Source: Conidiobolus incongruus B7586 (Eukaryota; Entomophthoromycota; Entomophthoromycetes; Entomophthorales; Conidiobolaceae). From it: a stretch of DNA of 20,911 nucleotides. How positions within the stretch are numbered: position 1 is the stretch's first letter; the number at the start of each line of letters is the position of its first letter. The notes beneath the pieces were generated by a model, which worked only from the letters and a program-made list of their open reading frames with translations, searched no databases and had not been told where the DNA came from. Shown here piece by piece: positions 9,975-20,911 of this stretch. A program made the translations under genes and the position numbers. The stretch covers positions 1 through 20,911 of the forward strand of contig JNEM01014405.1 of NCBI GenBank assembly GCA_000697335.1. The letters run 5' to 3'.

Positions 9975-11037
9975 TATTAGTCATTGCTTGAAAAACTTCC
10001 TAGTAACTCTAGTCTTCAAAAGCATACCTGGTGTTCCTCCCTTTAGTCATCATATTATCTGGTTATCACTTCATCTATATTCAGTCCCATCGTCTCCTAT
10101 TGTTGTATATATCTCAATTTCCGGATCAACTTCTACTTTTTGGATCTCATTTTGGCACTATACATAACTATAGTTATAATTACCATAATGTCGAAGTTAG
10201 TTCCTACATATTAGATATCACATTCGGTTCTTAGTTTTGGATTTCAAAAAACTTCCTCAACGTGTCAAGTGTATCGTCTTCTCAGATCCTACTATTCCGA
10301 TGATTATTCTTCATGCTATTATCAATAGCATTGATAACTAGCCTATCTTTTTATTATATTATCCCTGCATCATTCACTATCTATCAATTTTTACTTTTTT
10401 TTTATATTTTTGTACTTTATTATAAAGATAGGTAGAGTAATCTTCCTATCGTCATATTATTATATATTTTATTAGTATTTTGGTTAGTTAATTAATAAAT
10501 CGATTAATGCTTACCATTCGTAAAAATTATTGAATTACCTGACCACCTTTTATATCCTCAATTAATATAATCCAAAATCAAAATCTCCTATTTTACAAAT
10601 TGATTTTTTATTATTTTTTTCATTCTGTAATTATCATTGATTTATTATTTTTTAATATTCTAGATAAATTTTCCTATTTGTCAAATTCTAAATATCCAAA
10701 TAATAATCAAATTGAAAAAATTACCAAATTGGTATGATTTAAACAAAAGAAAATGTCCTAAAATTTTTAACCTTTTTACTGTTAATAAAATAGAAATTAA
10801 CCATGAATTTTATATTATTTTAATGTGTTTTTTAATAAGATCTACATGATTATAATAAAATTCTTAATATATATTTAAATTGAAACCCTTTTTTAACTAA
10901 TTTCATTTAGCTCCAAAAAATTCCCACTTGCCAAAATCATTTAATTTAATTCGACACGCACTCAATAAAATTCAGTTTTTTGTTTAAGTTTATTTAATTT
11001 ACAATTATTCAATTTATCATAAGTATAATAAACAGTA
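9975..11037. other. Spacer between the cyclin and kinesin genes
   Basis: The first 400 bp (about 9975-10390) are markedly pyrimidine-rich on the + strand and less A/T-rich than the remainder, and are probably the cyclin 3' untranslated region. A 67-codon open stretch at 10031-10234 lacks a genuine ATG and family motifs. From 10400 on the DNA is A/T-rich and presumably includes the kinesin promoter, but no specific element can be named. Confidence 0.5.
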
Positions 11038-13962
<2,925 letters not shown>

Positions 13963-14714
13963 TTATTAATACTATTATCAATAAACCATATTATTACATT
14001 TTGAATTCAATTTTTATTAGTTATTGCTAATAAATATTGGGGTTGCAATGATTTGAAAGAGGCATATTGGTTCGATAGATTTCTAAGTATTCGAAATTTA
14101 TAGTTGGAATTTGAATAATGAGATTGGAATGATTAGCAAAAATTTGGGAAATTACAGTATCGCAAGAAACTATAATCTGTACAAGAGTAATTTTAGAGTA
14201 GATGAAATGTGTTGTGAATCATAATGGGATATCCATAGCTTTGACGTTTCAGATTGTGTTGACCACTCTACGCCATTGAGATTATATTAAGTTGGGATTC
14301 TAAAGGTCTTAATTGATCCAAAATTTTTATCAATTTATTAGCACTTGGACATCATAAATAATTAACAATTTATCCTAATGAGATTCACATATTGTTATAA
14401 TAAAATCATTTAGGAATAATAAAATGCCAATAGCCTTTTCCCCTAATGCCAAACTCAATCCTGGGAATCTTATGTCATAACAATATAAAAAGTTAGTTTT
14501 TTATTTAAAATATGTTAGAATTTCTTTACTATTGTTAGTCCTACATTCCTAAAAGGGGTTTCAGCAGGATTGTGAATTTTAGTACCTCGCAAAGTATATT
14601 AAAATTCTTTTCATTGTGACCCATTAGGAATAACTTAATAATCAGTGCTAGAGTATATGTGATTTTATGGTATCATAATATTTACAATATTGAATAAATG
14701 TATTTTATCATAAA
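13963..14714. other. 3' flank of the kinesin gene and spacer
   Basis: The proximal part is the likely 3' untranslated region. From about 14035 to 14640 the composition is more mixed than typical spacer, with a 38-codon stop-free minus-strand stretch around 14190-14300, but there is no start, splice pattern or motif to support a gene. Confidence 0.45.
13980..13985 (+). promoter_or_regulatory. Possible polyadenylation signal of the kinesin gene
   Basis: AATAAA lies 18 bp after the stop codon. In DNA this A/T-rich the hexamer is common by chance, so only its position near the stop supports it. Confidence 0.35.
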
Positions 14715-15738
14715 TTTAATCTATTACTTTGTAATTTAAATAATGGGAATTTTTTGCAATTGAAAAAAAAATAAAAATTTTAATATATAAAATGTAAAAA
14801 TAAAAATATAATATAAAATTAATAATTTTTTTTATTTCAAATAACTTTTTGCTATACTTTTAAAAAAGATTTAACACTTAAAAAATAGTTTTTTTTAATA
14901 AAGATTAAAATTTGATATTTTACAAACCAATTAAATTTTCCTATAGAAATTTTTTTTCTTATAAGCTAGTTTTTTAATTACCTAAAACAATTATAATCAC
15001 ATAAGTTAAAATCTAAAGAATATATTAGATATAATAGTTTTTTCTAGTTATTTTTAACTAAAAAGTTTTTTATAACTTTAGATTTATGTATTTTATAATT
15101 ATCATACAAAATAATAAGTATTTTTAAATTATATTAAAAATACTAATTAGAAATAGTTTTATTTAAAAAAGAAATATAAAATTTACTATTAATTAATTTT
15201 CTTTTAAAAACTAAATAAAAATAACATAAATTATTATAATTTATTATAATAATTAATATTCACTTATTAATAAAATATTTAAAGGAATTTATAAAGGGGG
15301 TTGATTTAACTTAATTTAACACTTTGATTTATATTTTAAAAAATTATATAAAAAAATTTAAAATTAATTTATTATAATAATTCACTGTAAAAACTTTAGT
15401 TTTTAGTTATACCTTAGTAAGTTTTGTTTAATAATAGCTATTCTAACTTTTTTTAAGCTTAAGTCAAATTATAAGATATTTATTTTATATTTTTATTAAT
15501 TAATTTTAATTTAATCTTTAATATATATAAAATACTTATATAATTATTATTAAAATATTATAATAATTTTTTAATTGAAATAAAAAGGTATTTTTTGAAA
15601 TAATTTTTTACTTTATTAATAATTAAAAAAATAATAGTTAAAATTAATCTTTTAAGTTTTAACAGGTTTTAAGTAATTTTTCTTTTAGTTTTAAAATAAT
15701 ATACTTAGTAATAAATTATTAATTTCAATAATATTACC
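14715..15738 (+). repeat. Long inverted repeat A, left arm
   Basis: This roughly 1-kb arm is the reverse complement of 16022-17045. Matching positions sum to about 31759-31761 along the whole length: for example TTGATTTAAC at 15301-15310 pairs with 16449-16458, CAATTG at 14757 pairs with 16999, and ATAAATTATT at 15711 pairs with 16039. A 150-bp stretch compared by eye differs at about ten positions. The arm is almost wholly A/T and codes for nothing. The outer end is fuzzy, between about 14705 and 14722. Confidence 0.9.
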
Positions 15739-16021
15739 TTAGAATTAAAAAATAAAAAATTTTTTAATTTCTAATTTTTCAAATATATTATTAGTTTCAA
15801 ATAAAAAGATATATACAAAACAAATAAGAAAATAAATAGTTTTGAGTTATATATATATAATAATTTTTTTAATTAAAAAATTTATTTTTTAAAATTAGTT
15901 ATTTAATTTAATTATATTTAAACCAAATAGTAACTATTAAAAGTTTTTTATTTTATTATTAATAAAACTTAACCACAAACCTTTTAAAATCATTTACAAT
16001 TTATAAGTAGTTTTTAATAAT
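15739..16021 (+). repeat. Inverted repeat B, left copy (loop of the A hairpin)
   Basis: The roughly 280-bp segment between arms A and A' is itself repeated, as reverse complement, at 17047-17345. AACCACAAACC at 15971-15981 pairs with GGTTTGTGGTT at 17084-17094, and the matches continue through an AT run and the CTTATTTGTTTT-type segment. Identity is roughly 90% by eye. No coding content. Confidence 0.88.
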
Positions 16022-17045
16022 AAAGTATTATCTAAATTAACAATTTATTACTAGGTAAATTATTTTAAAATTAAGAAAGAAATTATTTAAAATCTATTAA
16101 AATTTAAAAGATTAATTTCAACTATTATTTTTCTAATTATTAATAAAATAAAAAATTATATTAAAAAACACCTTTTTATTTCAGCTAAAGGATTATCAAG
16201 ATATTTTAATATTAATCACATAAGTATTTTATATATATTAAAGTTTAAATTAAAATTAATTAATAAAAATATAAAATATATATTTTATAATTTAACTAAA
16301 GCTTAAAAATATTAAAATATCTATTGCTAAACAAAACTTAATAAGATATAACTAAAAACCAAAGCTTTTACAGTGAATTATTATAATAAATAAATCTTAA
16401 ATTTTTTTATATAATTTTTTTAAAATATAAATCAAAGTATTAAATTAAGTTAAATCAACCCCTTTTATAAATTCCTTTAAATAAGTATTTTATTAATAAA
16501 ATAAATATTAATTATTATAATAGATTATAATAGCATATACTATTATTATTTAAATTTTAAAGGAAAATCAATTAATAGTAAACTTTATATTTCTTTTTTA
16601 AATAAAACTATCTCTAATTAGTATTCTTAATATAATTTGAAAAACCTATTATTTTACATAATAATTATAAAATACATAAATTTAAAGTTATAAAAAACTT
16701 TCTAATTAAAAATAACTAGAAAAAACTACTATATCTAGTATACTCTTTAGATTATAACCTATGTGATTATAATTACCTTAGGTAATTAAAAAACCAGCTT
16801 ATAAAAAATAAAATTTTTATAGAAAAATTTAATTAGTTTGTAAAATATCAAATTTTAGTCTTTAATAAAAAAAATTGTTTTTTAAATATTAGGTCTTTAT
16901 TAAAAATATAACAAAAAGTTATTAGAAATAAAAGAAATAAATAATATTATTTTATATATTTATTTTTATTTTTTATAAATTAGAATTTGATTTTTTTTCA
17001 ATTGTAAAAAATTTAAATTGTTTAAATTATAAAGTAATATTTAAT
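16022..17045 (-). repeat. Long inverted repeat A', right arm
   Basis: Reverse complement of 14715-15738. The inner edge is close to 16039, with weaker similarity continuing to about 16022. The outer edge near 17040 abuts the B' copy with almost no spacer. No open frames or recognisable transposase fragments. Confidence 0.9.
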
Positions 17046-17046
17046 T

Positions 17047-17345
17047 ACTAAAAACTGTTTGTAAATTTTAAATGATTTTAAAAGGTTTGTGGTTAAGTTT
17101 TATTAATATTAAAATAATAAACTTTTAATGGTTATTATTTAGTTTAAGTTTAATTAAATTAAACAATCAATTTTAAAAAATAAATTTTTTAATCAAAAAA
17201 ATTATTATATATATATATAATTCAAAACTGTATTTTCTTATTTGTTTTATATATATTTTTTTATTTGAAATTAATAATATATTTGAAAAATCAGAAATTA
17301 AAAAATTTCCCATTTTTTTAATTCTATAGTAATAATAATCCTAAT
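17047..17345 (-). repeat. Inverted repeat B', right copy
   Basis: Reverse complement of 15739-16021, lying immediately outside arm A'. Similarity fades after about 17335-17345, where B runs into the inner end of A. No copy of B was found to the left of A, so the block is asymmetric. Confidence 0.88.
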
Positions 17346-19538
17346 AAATTAATAAGGATATAAAACTAATCTATAATTTTATTTCATTAAACAACTAAAT
17401 ATTATTAATAAAAATATTATAAAATATTAAAATTTAATACTTTTTTGTTTATTCTAATTTCTATCCAAATTTTATTCTTGAAAAATATTGAATTCCATAT
17501 TGAAATATTTAAGAATAATTTTGGGTTAAGTTAAAACCCAGCTAGAAGTTTTAACCTATAAAATCACTTGCTTCTGGTAAAAAGATAGTTTACCATTAAG
17601 AGTTGATAAATTTCAATTTATTATAAAAACATAGTTGCACTAATGTTTTTTTATTTGGATTGATTAATAAAGTCATGGCAAATGGTAAGATTGTGACTGA
17701 TATTATCAATATTACATAATTGATCAATTGATATTTATATAGATATCTAATAAATATTATGGGTTTAAATTTAAATTTTTTATTAATAGTCTTAATAATT
17801 GGGATATATTTTCAATATATAATAATTATTAAATAAATAATATATACAATTTTTAGTTTTAAAATTTAAATAAATTTAAATTATTTTTTATAAAAAAAAA
17901 CAAATTAATATGATATAAATATTTAAATAATATTAATATGTAATGATTTTTAAATGAACTATAATAAATTAAATATTATCAAAGTATTAAACTAAATATT
18001 AAAAAAATAATCAATTTTAATAAAACCAATTTATAAAATCATTCAAAATCATTATCAATTAGTTTTTATTAATTATTTTTTTTGAAATTGATTTAACAAT
18101 AGAGATTAATTCAATTAGATAATGGGAAATATATTGAAAATTTCTAGTAATATAAATTATATATTTGATCCATTCATCTAATACTCAATTTGAATCAGCT
18201 TTATTTTATTGCCTATTTTATCATATTGAATTCAGTTCAACTATTGATAATGATGATGTAATCATTGTAAATTAGATGAAGTTTATGTAAAATTAAAACA
18301 ATGGATGGCCAAGAAGAGTTTAGTAGAAAATATATAAATATTGTTTCTCATGTTCAATTACCCTAAAGTTAATATGTTTTTCACAAAATTAAGTTCTAAT
18401 TGTAACATTGCAAAACCATATTCTAATTGTAGCATTATCAGTAAAATGTTTATAATTAATTACCTGAATGTTCACTATACGTTAATCCATTAACTACAAA
18501 TTTAATTTTGCTTTTTTCATAATAATATTTTCTATATATATCCAAATTACTTACATATCTGGAAAAAGAGATTTAATATATTTTCCTTTATATTCAATTC
18601 ACCAAAATTAAACTAATTTGGATCTGATATGTATACTTATTAATAGTTTTTAGACGTAGATTGCCTAAATTAATAAATAAAGCATTTCCTATTAATATAG
18701 AAACAATAATTCTGTCTTGATAATAATCAATACAAATTAATTTCATATTAATTTAGATTCAAAAGAATTTACGCAGTATATATTGATTTTCAAGAACAAT
18801 CATATCAATTTTCAACTAGTTCTGCTCCACGTTCATTAAAAACACTTAATTATGTGAAAAAGCTTAGATTAAATTCAACTAATTATGTGCTATCAAAAAT
18901 TGTCATATTATTAACAATCTGAATAAAAAATGTGTAAATGATGGTAATGATAATCCTGAATCAAATATTAAAAAAGATTTTTTTCTAATAATTTTTGAAT
19001 TCAATCAAGATCATGATAAAATTATTTTATATTACTAAAATTATTATTTTAAAATTTTAATCTTAATATTTAAATGTTTTATTAATTTAATTGCAATTAA
19101 GATGAATTTGAATTAATATTAAATTTTAATTTAATTATAGAAAAAGAATATATGATTTAGCTTTGTTCATTAAGTTTTTCTAAATTCAATTGCAATAATT
19201 TGAATATGATATTTGTAAATTATATTTTATAAAATAATATTATAAATAAAATATTTTTAATAACTATGAAATGAGTAATTTGTCCTAATTGATTCTTAAT
19301 ATAATTGATAATTATATTACGAATTTGAAAAATTTCCGAATGAATTAAACATACTATAAAACTAAAGTGAGTATTATTTTTTGTGATAAATTTAAATTTA
19401 AATTTTTTGACAAATTTAAATGCTAATATCAATACTTGTAAATTTATCAATTTTCCCATAATTTTTATCTATCAACCCGAAACAAAATAAATTTGAATTG
19501 AACCCTTAAGAATCACTTCAATCTTCCAACCTTAAATT
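17346..19538. other. Intergenic A/T-rich DNA without a supported gene
   Basis: About 2.2 kb. Two places look faintly coding on the + strand: about 18257-18330, with the peptide DEVYVKLKQWMAKKSLVENI, and about 18757-18930, a 55-codon stop-free stretch including IYAVYIDFQEQSYQF. Neither has a start, a splice context or a family match, so they may be decayed gene pieces or chance. The minus-strand open stretch 19220-19459 is lysine/phenylalanine/isoleucine-driven and not convincing. Confidence 0.5.
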
Positions 19539-20020
19539 ATGACAATTCGCAATACTAATCCCCAAAAATCTTCTCTAATTTACTTAAATCCAAACGGCGA
19601 TAAATATAATCAAAATGGAATATTAATTTGCAATAACTGCCAAGCTCAACTAGCTCACTTTAAAGATATAATCTCTAAGGTAATTATTTCCTCTCAAACA
19701 AGTCACGCTAATCAATCTTTCAGAATTTTCAAGGCAGATCCGGTAAAGCATACCTAATAGACAATTGCTACAATTTAATTGAAGAAAAACCCGAAGATCG
19801 TCACCTGCTCACTGGTTTACATACTGTAGCAGATGTCAAGTGTAAGGGTTGTGAATTGAAATTGGGATGGAAATATGTAACTAAACATCACACCACTACC
19901 GCCATTAAGCTAATTTTATTATAGATTAAAACGTACAATCCTACGCAATTCTATAAAGAGGGGAAATATGTTATTGAAAAGAAATATTTAGGAAATTTTT
20001 ATCCAAGTTTTGAAAGTTAA
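19539..20020 (+). CDS. Yippee-like zinc-binding protein (three exons)
   Basis: Exons 19539-19679, 19724-19876 and 19925-20020, with phase-0 introns of 44 and 48 bp, give 129 residues, slightly longer than typical Yippee proteins (about 100-120). The Yippee/Mis18-type fold binds one zinc ion through two CxxC pairs, CNNC (31-34) and CKGC (87-90). The family signature is complete: ISK at the exon 1 end, FQGRSGKAYL, the DRHLLTGLHTVADVKC segment, LGWKY, then FYKEGKYVIEKKY. Yippee proteins are small, conserved, mainly nuclear or centrosome-associated factors; in animals YPEL5 is part of a CTLH/GID-type ubiquitin ligase, but which subtype this is cannot be told by eye. The start is the first in-frame ATG, after an upstream C-rich patch. 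The first intron keeps the frame open for a while, but only splicing restores the ISK-FQG junction. Confidence 0.93.
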
Positions 20021-20052
20021 ATTTCTTTAATATTTTATTAATATTAATGTTT

Positions 20053-20058
20053 AATAAA
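20053..20058 (+). promoter_or_regulatory. Possible polyadenylation signal of the Yippee gene
   Basis: AATAAA lies 33 bp after the stop codon. Chance occurrence is likely in this composition, so the call rests only on position. Confidence 0.3.
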
Positions 20059-20068
20059 ATTTTCAATT

Positions 20069-20085
20069 TATATATATATATATAT
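20069..20085. repeat. Short TA dinucleotide repeat
   Basis: A 17-bp uninterrupted TA run just downstream of the Yippee gene. Confidence 0.9.
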
Positions 20086-20911
20086 TTCTTAATAGAGTTA
20101 AAAAAATTAAATTTTAAATATATATAAAATAATAATTTAATTTTCTTATTTAATATTATTAAATCAATATAATTAAAAGTTTATATTATATAATAATAAT
20201 AATAAATTCATTGAAATTTGAATTAAATTTAATTTGAGGATAAAGGTGAAAAAATGAATAAATTTGAAATAATGAAGAGAATAAACTTAAGCTTAAAGGA
20301 TTATCATGACTTTTAACAAATGAATCATGTTAATTACTTTGTAATTGTTGTTTTTACAAATTATCAATATATCCCAATAATTACTAAAATTATATCATTT
20401 CTATACTTCTTTATTATTATATTATTCCAATCATTTATAAAATTGGATATATATTTCATTCGATATTTACCTAAATCTAAATAAGAATAAAATCCCTGCC
20501 TATTTCAAATAATAGTATGCAATAGTAAATTTTGTTGAAAATCATATACATGTTTTATTCATTGAATATAAACACTATTCACATTTAGAATTTTAAACAA
20601 TTTGAATGGATTTGATATTTATATAATATTTCAAAATGTCTTAGATAGTAAAATTTAAAGTAATATTACACTTGGATTATAGTGATTCTGAATTAATAAT
20701 ATTAGTAAAATAATATTAATTTCTTAATAATTTTATTAATCTAAGGGTTAAATTATTATCAACTATAATTTATATATTTTATCCTTTATAGATTTTTTGA
20801 TAATTATTTTATTTATTAGTTTTATTATATAATATCTAAATTATTTTATTAAAATCTAATAAAAAGAAAAGTTAAAATAATAATATATTATTTGATTTTC
20901 ATAAATAATAT

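Larger units (their letters stand above)
20021..20911. other. 3' flank of the Yippee gene and A/T-rich DNA to the window end
   Basis: Nothing but A/T-rich sequence with stops in all frames, a TA microsatellite at 20069-20085 and a short TAA/AAT-rich patch at about 20190-20205. No gene or RNA feature is seen. Confidence 0.55.

Noticed and set aside
10031-10234. 67-codon + strand open frame after the cyclin gene
   Set aside because: The apparent start is not an ATG, there is no acceptor in the right place and no family signature; more likely untranslated sequence.
14715-17345. Possible Polinton, LTR element or transposase-bearing DNA transposon
   Set aside because: No open frames, no coding remnants and no direct long terminal repeats are visible. 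Only non-coding inverted repeats can be supported.
18757-18930. 55-codon + strand stop-free stretch with a plausible-looking peptide
   Set aside because: It follows a stop without an acceptor-like site, has no start codon, and matches no known family; open stretches of this size are expected by chance over several kilobases.
19220-19459. 79-codon minus-strand open frame upstream of the Yippee gene
   Set aside because: Low-complexity Lys/Phe/Ile/Asn content typical of A/T DNA, with no motif or splice context.

Overview
The window is nuclear DNA of a eukaryote with an extremely A+T-rich genome. Intergenic DNA and introns are mostly A/T, with AT microsatellites, while exons are visibly richer in G+C. 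Four genes can be read, all on the + strand. Three are split by short introns of about 44-74 bp that start GTAA/GTAC/GTGA/GTTA and end in AG. The desaturase resembles fungal Mortierella/Mucor-type delta-12 enzymes. With the A+T-rich genome, small introns and a kinesin-13 (a family that, from memory, most higher fungi lack), this suggests an early-diverging fungus (zoosporic or zygomycete-grade). That lineage call is inference; another opisthokont or an amoebozoan is not excluded.

Layout. 1-2887 is gene-poor A/T DNA with one decayed F-box-like exon on the minus strand (about 1588-1777). 2888-4108 is an intronless membrane fatty-acid desaturase of the delta-12 (FAD2/oleate) type. 4109-7811 holds no confident gene, only a G+C-raised island at about 4890-5245. 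7812-9974 is a five-exon gene for a divergent mitotic-type cyclin with both cyclin folds at its C-terminus. 11038-13962 is a 13-exon kinesin-13 with an N-terminal SAM domain, a KIF24-like layout, whose P-loop is cut by two introns around an 11-nt microexon. 14715-17345 is a non-coding block of long inverted repeats in the order A-B-A'-B', where A' and B' are reverse complements of A and B. 17346-19538 is featureless A/T DNA. 19539-20020 is a three-exon Yippee-like zinc-binding protein gene, followed by more A/T DNA.

The genes are not an operon or an obvious cluster. The cyclin and the SAM-kinesin-13 lie about 1.1 kb apart and both belong to cell-division or microtubule biology, but nothing in the sequence shows co-regulation. 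The most unusual items are the interlaced inverted-repeat block, the P-loop microexon in the SAM-bearing kinesin-13, the internal 40-residue duplication in the cyclin, and the 5'-to-3' change of codon usage in the intronless desaturase. I did not find a clear new molecular system.
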